DNA of 64,000 bases, from the NCBI GenBank assembly GCA_963580455.1, contig OY756969.1, forward strand, positions 12,806,760-12,870,759, in the 5' to 3' direction. Under the pieces are notes generated by a model, which did no database searches, had not been told where the DNA came from, and saw only the letters and a list, made by a program, of their open reading frames with translations. The position numbers and the translations under genes were made by a program. This DNA is from Euonymus europaeus (lineage: Eukaryota > Streptophyta > Magnoliopsida > Celastrales > Celastraceae). How positions within the stretch are numbered: position 1 is the first letter of the stretch; every line of letters starts with the position of its first letter. This document shows positions 14,501-28,400 of this stretch, one piece after another.

Positions 14501-15382
14501 ATCAAAGTTGATAGGGGTACACTTTTTATTGTTCTTCTATGTCAAATTCTACGAGTATAAGCATGCCAGATTATTTCGATGCCAATACACTAAGTTTCTA
14601 TGATAAATGGACAAAACAGTTAAAAGGTCCTTTATAGAGAGAGTTGAGCAACTTCGGACCATGAAAGTTGCACGGGTTACACTTTTTATTGTTCTTCTAT
14701 GTGAAATTTTACGAGTATAAAGCTTCCTAGATTATTTCGATGTCAAAAGAGCAACTTTCTATGACAAATGGACAAAACCGTTAAAAGCCCCTTCGTAGAG
14801 AGAGTTGAGCAACTTCGGACCATGAAAGTTGCTCGGTGTACACTTTTTATTGTTCTCCTATGTGAAATTTTACGAGTATAAGCTTGCAAGATTATTTCGA
14901 TGCCAAAATACCAACTTTCTATGACAAATGGACAAAACCGTTAAAAGCTCCAACATAGAGAGAGTCGAGCAACTTTGGACTATTTAAGTTGCTCGGGGTA
15001 CACTTTTTATTGTTCTTCTATGTCAAATTCTACAAGTATAAAACTTGCTAGATTGTAAAGATGCGGAAACACAAACTTTCTATGACAAATGGACAAAACC
15101 GTTAAAAGCTCCTCCATAGAGAGAGTTGAGCAACTTCGGACCATCAAAGTTGATAGGGGTACACTTTTTATTGTTTTTCTATGTCAAATTCTACGAGTAT
15201 ATGCTTGCTAGATTATTTAGATGCCAAAACACAAACTTTCTATGACAAGTGCACAAAACCTTTAAAAGCTCATCGATAAAGAGAGTTGAGCAACTTCGGA
15301 CCATCAAAGTTGCTCGGTGTACACTTTTTATTTTTCTTCTATGTGAAATTTTACGAGTATAAAACTTGCTAGATTATTTTGA
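11531..15382. repeat. 6-monomer HOR, four copies of exactly 963 bp
   Basis: The TGCGGAAACAC landmark recurs at 11531, 12494, 13457, 14420 and 15383, always 963 bp apart. The order of monomers in each unit is CTCCTCC with TTGATAGG; GTCCTTTATAG with GCACGGG; CCCCTTCG; CTCCAACATAG with GAGTCGAGC; CTCCTCC with TTGTTTTTC; and CTCATCGATAAAG. In the third unit the last monomer is replaced by a recombinant (about 14250-14410), with no change in unit length. Confidence 0.85.
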
Positions 15383-18300
15383 TGCGGAAACACAAACTTT
15401 CTATGACAAATGGACAAAACCGTTAAAAGCTCTTCCATAGAGAGAGTTGAGCAATTTCGGACCATCAAAGTTGATAGGGGTACAATTTTTATTGTTCTTC
15501 TATGTCAAATTCTACGAGTATAAGCTTGCCAGATTATTTCGATGCCAATACACTAAGTTTCTATGATAAATGGACAAAACAGTTAAAAGGTCCTTTATAG
15601 AGAGAGTTGAGCAACTTCGGACCATGAAAGTTGCACGGGTTACACTTTTTATTGTTCTTCTATGTGAAATTTTACGAGTATAAAGCTTCCTAGATTATTT
15701 CGATGTCAAAAGAGCAACTTTCTATGACAAATGGACAAAACCGTTAAAAGCCCCTTCGTAGAGAGAGTTGAGCAACTTCGGACCATGAAAGTTGCTCGGT
15801 GTACACTTTTTATTGTTCTCCTATGTGAAATTTTACGAGTATAAGCTTGCAAGATTATTTCGATGCCAAAATACCAACTTTCTATGACAAATGGACAAAA
15901 CCGTTAAAAGCTCCAACATAGAGAGAGTCGAGCAACTTTGGACTATTTAAGTTGCTCGGGGTACACTTTTTATTGTTCTTCTATGTCAAATTCTACAAGT
16001 ATAAAACTTGCTAGATTGTAAAGATGCGGAAACACAAACTTTCTATGACAAATGGACAAAACCGTTAAAAGCTCCTCCATAGAGAGAGTTGAGCAACTTC
16101 GGACCATCAAAGTTGATAGGGGTACACTTTTTATTGTTTTTCTATGTCAAATTCTACGAGTATAAGCTTGCTAGATTATTTCGATGCCAATACACTAAGT
16201 TTCTATGATAAATGGACAAAACAGTTAAAAGGTCCTTCATAGAGAGAGTTGAGCAACTTCGGATCATGAAAGTTGCTCGGGGTACACTTTTTATTGTTCT
16301 TCTATGTGAAATTTTACGAGTATAAAGCTTCCAAGATTATTTCGATGTCAAAACAGCAAGTTTCTATGACAAAATGGACAAAACCTTTAAAAGCTCCTTC
16401 GTAGTTAGAGTTGAGCAACTTCGGACCATCAAAGTTGCTCGGTGTACACTTTTTATTGTTCTTCTATGTGAAATTGTAAGAGTATAAGCTTCTTAGATTA
16501 TTTTGATGTCAAAACAAAAAGTTTCTATGACAAATGGACAAAACAGTTAAAAGCTCTTTCATAGAGAGAGTTGAGCAACTTCGGACCATTAAAGTTGCTC
16601 GGGGTACACTTTTTATTGTTCTTCTATGTCAAATTCGACAAGTATAAGCCCGCTAGATTATTTTGATGCAGAAACACAAACTTTCTATGACAAATGGACA
16701 AAACCGTTAAAAGCTCCTCCATAAAGAGAGTTGAGCAAATTCTGACCATCAAAGTTGCTCGGGGTACACTTTTTATTGTTCTTCTATGTCAAATTCTACG
16801 AGTATAAGCTTGCTAGATTATTTCGATGCCAATACACCAAGTTTCTATGATAAATGGACAAAACATTTAAAAGGTCCTTCATAGAGAGAGTTGAGCAATT
16901 TCGGACCATCCAAGTTGCTCGGGGTACACTTTTTATTGTTCTTCTATGTCAAATTCTACGAGTATAAGCTTGCCAGATTATTTCGATGCCAATACACTTA
17001 GTTTCTATGATAAATGGACAAAACAGTTAAAAGGTCCTTTATAGAGACAGTTGAGCAACTTCGGACCATGAAAGTTGCACGGGTTACACTTTTTATTGTT
17101 CTTCTATGTGAAATTTTACGAGTATAAAGCTTCCTAGATTATTTCGATGTCAAAAGAGCAACTTTCTATGACAAATGGACAAAACCGTTAAAAGCCCCTT
17201 CGTAGAGAGAGTTGAGCAACTTCGGACCATGAAAGTTGCTCGGTGTACACTTTTTATTGTTCTCCTATGTGAAATTTTACGAGTATAAGCTTGCAAGATT
17301 ATTTCGATGCCAAAATACCAACTTTCTATGACAAATGGACAAAACCGTTAAAAGCTCCAACATAGAGAGAGTCGAGCAACTTTGGACTATTTAAGTTGCT
17401 CGGGGTACACTTTTTATTGTTCTTCTATGTCAAATTCTACAAGTATAAAACTTGCTAGATTGTAAAGATGCGGAAACACAAACTTTCTATGACAAATGGA
17501 CAAAACCGTTAAAAGCTCCTCCATAGAGAGAGTTGAGCAACTTCGGACCATCAAAGTTGATAGGGGTACACTTTTTATTGTTTTTCTATGTCAAATTCTA
17601 CGAGTATAAGCTTGCTAGATTATTTCGATGCCAATACACTAAGTTTCTATGATAAATGGACAAAACAGTTAAAAGGTCCTTTATAGAGAGAGTCGAGCAA
17701 CTTTGGACTATTTAAGTTGCTCGGGGTACACTTTTTATTGTTCTTCTATGTCAAATTCTACAAGTATAAAACTTGCTAGATTGTAAAGATGCGGAAACAC
17801 AAACTTTCTATGACAAATGGACAAAACCGTTAAAAGCTCCTCCATAGAGAGAGTTGAGCAACTTCGGACCATCAAAGTTGATAGGGGTACACTTTTTATT
17901 GTTTTTCTATGTCAAATTCTACGAGTATATGCTTGCTAGATTATTTAGATGCCAAAACACAAACTTTCTATGACAAGTGGACAAAACCTTTAAAAGCTCA
18001 TCGATAAAGAGAGTTGAGCAACTTCGGACCATCAAAGTTGCTCGGTGTACACTTTTTATTGTTCTTCTATGTGAAATTTTACGAGTATAAAACTTGCTAG
18101 ATTATTTTGATGCGGAAACACAAACTTTCTATGACAAATGGACAAAACCGTTAAAAGCTCCTCCATAGAGAGAGTTGAGCAATTTCGGACCATCAAAGTT
18201 GATAGGGGTACACTTTTTATTGTTCTTCTATGTCAAATTCTACGAGTATAAGCTTGCCAGATTATTTCGATGCCAATACACTAAGTTTCTATGATAAATG

Positions 18301-20410
18301 GACAAAACAGTTAAAAGGTCCTTTATAGAGAGAGTTGAGCAACTTCGGACCATGAAAGTTGCACGGGTTATACTTTTTATTGTTCTTCTATGTGAAATTT
18401 TACGAGTATAAAGCTTCCTAGATTATTTCGATGTCAAAAGAGCAACTTTTTGTGACAAATGGACAAAACCGTTAAAAGCCCCTTCGTAGAGAGAGTTGAG
18501 CAACTTCGGACCATGAAAGTTGCTCGGTGTACACTTTTTATTGTTCTCCTATGTGAAATTTTACGAGTATAAGCTTGCAAGATTATTTCGATGCCAAAAT
18601 ACCAACTTTCTATGACAAATGGACAAAACCGTTAAAAGCTCCAACATAGAGAGAGTCGAGCAACTTTGGACTATTTAAGTTGCTCGGGGTACACTTTTTA
18701 TTGTTCTTCTATGTCAAATTCTACAAGTATAAAACTTGCTAGATTGTAAAGATGCGGAAACACAAACTTTCTATGACAAATGGACAAAACCGTTAAAAGC
18801 TCCTCCATAGAGAGAGTTGAGCAACTTCGGACCATCAAAGTTGATAGGGGTACACTTTTTATTGTTTTTCTATGTCAAATTCTACGAGTATAAGCTTGCT
18901 AGATTATTTCGATGCCAATACAATAAGTTTCTATGATAAATGTACAAAACAGTTAAAAGGTCCTTCATAGAGAGAGTTGAGCAACTTCGGACCATGAAAG
19001 TTGCTCGGGGTACACTTTTTATTGTTCTTCTATGTGAAATTTTACGAGTATAAAGCTTCCAAGATTATTTCGATGTCAAAACAGCAAGTTTCTATGACAA
19101 AATGGACAAAACCTTTAAAAGCTCCTTCGTAGTTAGAGTTGAGCAACTTCGGACCATCAAAGTTGCTCGGTGTACACTTTTTATTGTTCTTCTATGTGAA
19201 ATTGTAAGAGTATAAGCTTCTTAGATTATTTTGATGTCAAAACAAAAAGTTTCTATGACAAATGGACAAAACAGTTAAAAGCTCTTTCATAGAGAGAGTT
19301 GAGCAACTTCGGACCATTAAAGTTGCTCGGGGTACACTTTTTATTGTTCTTCTATGTCAAATTCGACAAGTATAAGCCCGCTAGATTATTTTGATGCAGA
19401 AACACAAACTTTCTATGACAAATGGACAAAACCGTTAAAAGCTCCTCCATAAAGAGAGTTGAGCAAATTCTGACCATCAAAGTTGCTCGGGGTACACTTT
19501 TTATTGTTCTTCTATGTCAAATTCTACGAGTATAAGCTTGCTAGATTATTTCGATGCCAATACACCAAGTTTCTATGATAAATGGACAAAACATTTAAAA
19601 GGTCCTTCATAGAGAGAGTTGAGCAATTTCGGACCATCCAAGTTGCTCGGGGTACACTTTTTATTGTTCTTCTATGTCAAATTCTACGAGTATAAGCTTG
19701 CCAGATTATTTCGATGCCAATACACTTAGTTTCTATGATAAATGGACAAAACAGTTAAAAGGTCCTTTATAGAGAGAGTTGAGCAACTTCGGACCATGAA
19801 AGTTGCACGGGTTACACTTTTTATTGTTCTTCTATGTGAAATTTTACGAGTATAAAGCTTCCTAGATTATTTCGATGTCAAAAGAGCAACTTTCTATGAC
19901 AAATGGACAAACCCGTTAAAAGCCCCTTCGTAGAGAGAGTTGAGCAACTTCGGACCATGAAAGTTGCTCGGTGTACACTTTTTATTGTTCTCCTATGTGA
20001 AATTTTACGAGTATAAGCTTGCAAGATTATTTCGATGCCAAAATACCAACTTTCTATGACAAATGGACAAAACCGTTAAAAGCTCCAACATAGAGAGAGT
20101 CGAGCAACTTTGGACTATTTAAGTTGCTCGGGGTACACTTTTTATTGTTCTTCTATGTCAAATTCTACAAGTATAAAACTTGCTAGATTGTAAAGATGCG
20201 GAAACACAAACTTTCTATGACAAATGGACAAAACCGTTAAAAGATCCTCCATAGAGAGAGTTGAGCAACTTCGGACCATCAAAGTTGATAGGGGTACACT
20301 TTTTATTGTTTTTCTATGTCAAATTCTACGAGTATAAGCTTGCTAGATTATTTCGATGCCAATACACTAAGTTTCTATGATAAATGGACAAAACAGTTAA
20401 AAGGTCCTTC
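14955..20410. repeat. 17-monomer duplication (2728 bp x 2)
   Basis: The stretch from about 14955 to 17682 repeats at about 17683 to 20410 with an offset of 2728 bp. Shared private variants prove the copying: GTATATGCTTGC at 15199 and 17927, AAAACAAAAAG at 16511 and 19239, and CACTTAG before TTTCTATG in both. The junction is a hybrid monomer at about 17645-17800, with GTCCTTTATAG on its left and GAGTCGAGCAAC on its right. Confidence 0.8.
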
Positions 20411-23257
20411 ATAGAGAGAGTTGAGCAACTTCGGACCATGAAAGTTGCTCGGGGTACACTTTTTATTGTTCTTCTATGTGAAATTTTACGAGTATAAAGC
20501 TTCCAAGATTATTTCGATGTCAAAAGAGCAAGTTTCTATGACAAAATGGACAAAACCTTTAAAAGCTCCTTCGTAGTTAGAGTTGAGCAACTTCAGACCA
20601 TCAAAGTTGCTCGGTGTACACTTTTTATTGTTCTTCTATGTGAAATTGTAAGAGTATAAGCTTCTTAGATTATTTTGATGTCAAAACAACAAGTTTCTAT
20701 GACAAATGGACAAAACAGTTAAAAGCTCTTTCATAGAGAGAGTTGAGCAACTCCGGACCATTAAAGTTGCTCGGGGTACACTTTTTATTGTTCTTCTATG
20801 TCAAATTCGACAAGTATAAGCCCGCTAGATTATTTTGATGCGGAATCACAAACTTTCTATGACAAATGGACAAAACCGTTAAAAGCTCCTCCATAAAGAG
20901 AGTTGAGCAAATTCTGACCATCAAAGTTGCTCGGGGAACACTTTTTATTGTTCTTCTATGTCAAATTCTACGAGTATAAGCTTGCTAGATTATTTCGATG
21001 CCAATACACCAAGTTTCTATGATAAATGGACAAAACATTCAAAAGGTCCTTCATAGAGAGATTTGAGCAACTTCGGACCATGAAAGTTGCTCGAGGTACA
21101 CTTTTTATTGTTCTTCTATGTGAAATTTTACGAGTATAAAGCTTCCTAGATTATTTCGATGTCAAAAGAGCAAGTTTCTATGACAAATGGACAAAACCGT
21201 TAAAAGCTCATCCAAAGAGAGAGTTGAGCAACTTCGGACTATCCAAGTTGCTCGGTGTACACTTTTTATTGTTCTCCTATGTGAAATTTTACGAGTATAA
21301 GCTTGCTAGATTATTTAGTGCCAAAACACCAACTTTCTATGACAATTGGACAAAACCTTTAAAAGCTCATCGATAGAGAGAGTTGAGCAACTTCGGACCA
21401 TCAAAGTTGATAGGGGTACACTTTTTAATGTTTTTCTATTTCAAATTCTACGAGTATAAGCTTGCTAGATTATTTCGATGCCAAAATACCAACTTTCTAT
21501 GACAAATGGACAAAACCGTTAAAAGCTCCAACATAGAGAGAGTCGAGCAACTTTGGACCATTTAAGTTGCTCGGGGTACACTTTTTATTGTTCTTCTATG
21601 TCAAATTCTACAAGTATAAAACTTGCTAGATTGTATTGATGCGGAAACACAAAGTTTCTATGATAAATGGACAAAACAGTTAAAAGGTCTTTCATAGAGA
21701 GAGTTGAGCAACTTCGGACCATGAAAGTTGATAGGGGTACACTTTTTATTGTTCTTCTATGTGAAATTTTACGAGTATAAAGCTTCCAAGATTATTTCGA
21801 TGTCAAAAGAGCAAGTTTCTATGACAAAATGGGCAAAACCTTTAAAAGCTCCTTCGTAGTTAGAGTTGAGCAACTTCGGACCATCAAAGTTGCTCGGTGT
21901 ACACTTTTTATTGTTCTTCTATGTGAAATTGTAAAAGTATAAGCTTCTTAGATTATTTTGATGTCAAAACAACAAGTTTCTATGACAAATGGACAAAACA
22001 GTTAAAAGCTCTTTCATAGAGAGAGTTGAGCAACTTCGGACCATTAAAGTTGCTCGGGGTACACTTTTTATTGTTCTTCTATGTCAAATTCGACAAGTAT
22101 AAGCCCGCTAGATTATTTTGATGCGGAAACACAAACTTTCTATGACAAATGGACAAAACCGTTAAAAGCTCCTCCATAAAGAGAGTTGAGCAAATTCTGA
22201 CCATCAAAGTTGCTCGGGGTACACTTTTTATTGTTCTTCTATGTCAAATTCTACGAGTATAAGCTTGCTAGATTATTTCGATACCAATACACCAAGTTTC
22301 TATGATAAATGGACAAAACATTTAAAAGGTCCTTCATAGAGAGAGTTGAGCAACTTTGGACCATCCAAGTTGCTCGGGGTACACTTTTTATTGTTCTTCT
22401 ATGTCAAATTCTGTGTATAAGCTTACTTGATTATTTAGTTGCCAAAACACCAACTTTCTATGACAAATGGACAAAACCGTTAAAAGCTCATCCATAGAGA
22501 GAGTTGAGCAACTTCGGACCATGAAAGTTGCTCGGTGTACACTTTTTATTGTTCTCCTATGTGAAATTTTACGAGTATAAAGCTTGCTAGATTATTTAGA
22601 TGCCAAAACACCAACTTTCTATGACAATTGGACAAAACCTTTAAAAGCCACTTCGTAGAGAGAGTTGAGTAACTTCGGACCACGAAAGTTGCTCGGTGTA
22701 CACTTTTTATTGTTCTCCTATGTGAAATTTTACGAGTATAAGCTTGCAAGATTATTTCGATGCCAAAATATCAACTTTCTATGACAAATGGACAAAACCG
22801 TTAAAAGCTTCAACATAGAGAGAGTCGAGCAACTTTGGACCATTTAAGTTGCTCGGGGTACACTTTTTATTGTTCTTCTATGTCAAATTCTACAAGTATA
22901 AAACTTGCTAGATTGTATTGATGCGGAAACACAAACTTTCTATGACAAATGGACAAAACCGTTAAAAGCTCCTCCATAGAGAGAGTTGAGCAACTTCGGA
23001 CCATCAAAGTTGATAGGGGTACACTTTTTATTGTTTTTCTATGTCAAATTCTACGAGTATAAGCTTGCTAGATTATTTCGATTCCAATACACTAAGTTTC
23101 TATGATAAATGGACAAAACAGTTAAAAGGTCCTTCATAGAGAGAGTTGAGCAACTTCGGACCATGAAAGTTGCTAGGGGTACACTTTTTATTGTTCTTCT
23201 ATGTGAAATTTTACGAGTATAAAGCTTCCAAGATTATTTCGATGTCAAAAGAGCAAG

Positions 23258-24221
23258 TTTCTATGACAAAATTGACAAAACCTTTAAAAGCTCCTTCGTA
23301 GTTAGAGTTGAGCAACTTCGGACAATCAAAGTTGCTCGGTGTACACTTTTTATTGTTCTTCTATGTGAAATTGTAAGAGTATAAGCTTCTTAGATTATTT
23401 TGATGTCCAAACAACAAGTTTCTATGACAAATGGACAAAACAGTTAAAAGCTCTTTCATAGAGATAGTTGAGCAAATTCTGACCATCAAAGTTGCTCGGG
23501 GTACACTTTTTATTGTTCTTCTATGTCAAATTCTACGAGTATAAGCTTGCCAGATTATTTCGATGCCAATACACTAAGTTTCTATGATAAATGGACAAAA
23601 CAGTTAAAAGGTCCTTTATAGAGAGAGTTGAGCAACTTCGGACCATGAAAGTTGCACGGGTTACACTTTTTATTGTTCTTCTATGTGAAATTTTACGAGT
23701 ATAAAGCTTCCTAGATTATTTCGATGTCAAAAGAGCAAGTTTCTATGACAAAATTGACAAAACCTTTAAAAGCTCCTTCGTAGTTAGAGTTGAGCAACTT
23801 CGGACAATCAAAGTTGCTCGGTGTACACTTTTTATTGTTCTTCTATGTGAAATTGTAAGAGTATAAGCTTCTTAGATTATTTTGATGTCCAAACAACAAG
23901 TTTCTATGACAAATGGACAAAACAGTTAAAAGCTCTTTCATAGAGATAGTTGAGCAAATTCTGACCATCAAAGTTGCTCGGGGTACACTTTTTATTGTTC
24001 TTCTATGTCAAATTCTACGAGTATAAGCTTGCCAGATTATTTCGATGCCAATACACTAAGTTTCTATGATAAATGGACAAAACAGTTAAAAGGTCCTTTA
24101 TAGAGAGAGTTGAGCAACTTCGGACCATGAAAGTTGCACGGGTTACACTTTTTATTGTTCTTCTATGTGAAATTTTACGAGTATAAAGCTTCCTAGATTA
24201 TTTCGATGTCAAAAGAGCAAC
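23258..24221. repeat. 3-monomer HOR, two copies of 482 bp
   Basis: Units start at 23258 and 23740, and the next monomer phase is at 24222. Both carry the rare GAGATAGTTGAGC variant (23461 and 23943) and the GGACAATCAAAG variant. Confidence 0.8.
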
Positions 24222-25479
24222 TTTCTATGACAAATGGACAAAACCGTTAAAAGCCCCTTCGTAGAGAGAGTTGAGCAACTTCGGACCATGAAAGTTGCTC
24301 GGTGTACACTTTTTATTGTTCTCCTATGTGAAATTTTACGAGTATAAGCTTGCAAGATTATTTCGATGCCAAAATACCAACTTTCTATGACAAATGGACA
24401 AAACCGTTAAAAGCTCCAACATAGAGAGAGTCGAGCAACTTTGGACTATTTAAGTTGCTCGGGGTACACTTTTTATTGTTCTTCTATGTCAAATTCTACG
24501 AGTATAAGCTTGCCAGATTATTTCGATGCGGAAACACAAACTTTCTATGACAAATGGACAAAACAGTTAAAAGGTCCTTTATAGAGAGAGTTGAGCAACT
24601 TCGGACCATCAAAGTTGATAGGGGTACACTTTTTATTGTTTTTCTATGTCAAATTCTACGAGTATAAACTTGCTAGATTATTTAGATGCCAAAACACCAA
24701 CTTTCTATGACAAGTGGACAAAACCTTTAAAAGCTCATCGATAAAGAGAGTTGAGCAACTTCGGACCATCAAAGTTGCTCGGTGTACACTTTTTATTGTT
24801 CTTCTATGTGAAATTTTACGAGTATAAAACTTGCTAGATTATTTTGATGCGGAAACACAAACTTTCTATGACAAATGGACAAAACCGTTAAAAGCTCCTC
24901 CATAGAGAGAGTTGAGCAATTTCGGACCATCAAAGTTGATAGGGGTACACTTTTTATTGTTCTTCTATGTCAAATTCTACGAGTATAAGCTTGCCAGATT
25001 ATTTCGATGCCAATACACTAAGTTTCTATGATAAATGGACAAAACAGTTAAAAGGTCCTTTATAGAGAGAGTTGAGCAACTTCGGACCATGAAAGTTGCA
25101 CGGGTTACACTTTTTATTGTTCTTCTATGTGAAATTTTACGAGTATAAAGCTTCCTAGATTATTTCGATGTCAAAAGAGCAACTTTCTATGACAAATGGA
25201 CAAAACCGTTAAAAGTCCCTTCGTAGAGAGAGTTGAGCAACTTCGGACCATGAAAGTTGCTCGGTGTACACTTTTTATTGTTCTCCTATGTGAAATTTTA
25301 CGAGTATAAGCTTGCAAGATTATTTCGATGCCAAAATACCAACTTTCTATGACAAATGGACAAAACCGTTAAAAGCTCCAACATAGAGAGAGTCGAGCAA
25401 CTTTGGACTATTTAAGTTGCTCGGGGTACACTTTTTATTGTTCTTCTATGTCAAATTCTACAAGTATAAAACTTGCTAG

Positions 25480-28400
25480 ATTTTAAAGATGCGGAAACAC
25501 AAACTTTCTATGACAAATGGACAAAACCGTTAAAAGCTCCTCCATAGAGAGAGTTGAGCAACTTCGGACCATCAAAGTTGATAGGGGTACACTTTTTATT
25601 GTTTTTCTATGTCAAATTCTACGAGTATAAGCTTGCTAGATTATTTCGATGCCAAAACACCAACTTTCTATGACAAGTGGACAAAACCTTTAAAAGCTCA
25701 TCGATAAAGAGAGTTGAGCAACTTCGGACCATCAAAGTTGCTCGGTGTACACTTTTTATTGTTCTTCTATGTGAAATTTTACGAGTATAAAACTTGCTAG
25801 ATTATTTTGATGCGGAAACACAAACTTTCTATGACAAATGGACAAAACCGTTAAAAGCTCCTCCATAGAGAGAGTTGAGCAATTTCGGACCATCAAAGTT
25901 GATAGGGGTACACTTTTTATTGTTCTTCTATGTCAAATTCTACGAGTATAAGCTTGCCAGATTATTTCGATGCCAATACACTAAGTTTCTATGATAAATG
26001 GACAAAACAGTTAAAAGGTCCTTTATAGAGAGAGTTGAGCAACTTCGGACCATGAAAGTTGCACGGGTTACACTTTTTATTGTTCTTCTATGTGAAATTT
26101 TACGAGTATAAAGCTTCCTAGATTATTTCGATGTCAAAAGAGCAACTTTCTATGACAAATGGACAAAACCGTTAAAAGCCCCTTCGTAGAGAGAGTTGAG
26201 CAACTTCGGACCATGAAAGTTGCTCGGTGTACACTTTTTATTGTTCTCCTATGTGAAATTTTACGAGTATAAGCTTGCAAGATTATTTCGATGCCAAAAT
26301 ACCAACTTTCTATGACAAATGGACAAAACCGTTAAAAGCTCCAACATAGAGAGAGTCGAGCAACTTTGGACTATTTAAGTTGCTCGGGGTACACTTTTTA
26401 TTGTTCTTCTATGTCAAATTCTACAAGTATAAAACTTGCTAGATTGTAAAGATGCGGAAACACAAACTTTCTATGACAAATGGACAAAACCGTTAAAAGC
26501 TCCTCCATAGAGAGAGTTGAGCAACTTCGGACTATCAAAGTTGATAGGGGTACACTTTTTATTGTTTTTCTATGTCAAATTCTACGAGTATAAGCTTGCT
26601 AGATTATTTCGATGCCAATACACTAAGTTTCTATGATAAATGGACAAAACAGTTAAAAGGTCCTTCATAGAGAGAGTTGAGCAACTTCGGACCATGAAAG
26701 TTGCTCGGGGTACACTTTTTATTGTTCTTCTATGTGAAATTTTACGAGTATAAAGCTTCCAAGATTATTTCGATGTCAAAAGAGCAAGTTTCTATGACAA
26801 AATGGACAAAACCTTTAAAAGCTTCTTCGTAGTTAGAGTTGAGCAACTTCAGACCATCAAAGTTGCTCGGTGTACACTTTTTATTGTTCTTCTATGTGAA
26901 ATTGTAAGAGTATAAGCTTCTTAGATTATTTTGATGTCAAAACAACAAGTTTCTATGACAAATGGACAAAACCGTTAAAAGCTCCAACATAGAGAGAGTC
27001 GAGCAACTTTGGACTATTTAAGTTGCTCGGGGTACACTTTTTATTGTTCTTCTATGTCAAATTCTACAAGTATAAAACTTGCTAGATTGTAAAGATGCGG
27101 AAACACAAACTTTCTATGACAAATGGACAAAACCGTTAAAAGCTCCTCCATAGAGAGAGTTGAGCAACTTCGGACCATCAAAGTTGATAGGGGTACACTT
27201 TTTATTGTTTTTCTATGTCAAATTCTACGAGTATAAGCTTGCTAGATTATTTAGATGCCAAAACACCAACTTTCTATGACAAGTGGACAAAACCTTTAAA
27301 AGCTCATCGATAAAGAGAGTTGAGCAACTTCGGACCATCAAAGTTGCTCGGTGTACACTTTTTATTGTTCTTCTATGTGAAATTTTACGAGTATAAAACT
27401 TGCTAGATTATTTTGATGCGGAAACACAAACTTTCTATGACAAATGGACAAAACCGTTAAAAGCTCCTCCATAGAGAGAGTTGAGCAATTTCGGACCATC
27501 AAAGTTGATAGGGGTACACTTTTTATTGTTCTTCTATGTCAAATTCTACGAGTATAAGCTTGCCAGATTATTTCGATGCCAATACACTAAGTTTCTATGA
27601 TAAATGGACAAAACAGTTAAAAGGTCCTTTATAGAGAGAGTTGAGCAACTTCGGACCATGAAAGTTGCACGGGTTACACTTTTTATTGTTCTTCTATGTG
27701 AAATTTTACGAGTATAAAGCTTCCTAGATTATTTCGATGTCAAAAGAGCAACTTTCTATGACAAATGGACAAAACCGTTAAAAGCCCCTTCGTAGAGAGA
27801 GTTGAGCAACTCCGGACCATGAAAGTTGCTCGGTGTACACTTTTTATTGTTCTCCTATGTGAAATTTTACGAGTATAAGCTTGCAAGATTATTTCGATGC
27901 CAAAATACCAACTTTCTATGACAAATGGACAAAACCGTTAAAAGCTCCAACATAGAGAGAGTCGAGCAACTTTGGACTATTTAAGTTGCTCGGGGTACAC
28001 TTTTTATTGTTCTTCTATGTCAAATTCTACAAGTATAAAACTTGCTAGATTGTAAAGATGCGGAAACACAAACTTTCTATGACAAATGGACAAAACCGTT
28101 AAATGCTCCTCCATAGAGAGAGTTGAGCAACTTCGGACCATCAAAGTTGATAGGGGTACACTTTTTATTGTTTTTCTATGTCAAATTCTACGAGTATAAG
28201 CTTGCTAGATTATTTCGATGCCAATACACTAAGTTTCTATGATAAATGGACAAAACAGTTAAAAGGTCCTTCATAGAGAGAGTTGAGCAACTTCGGACCA
28301 TGAAAGTTGCTCGGGGTACACTTTTTATTGTTCTTCTATGTGAAATTTTACGAGTATAAAGCTTCCAAGATTATTTCGATGTCAAAACAGCAAGTTTCTA

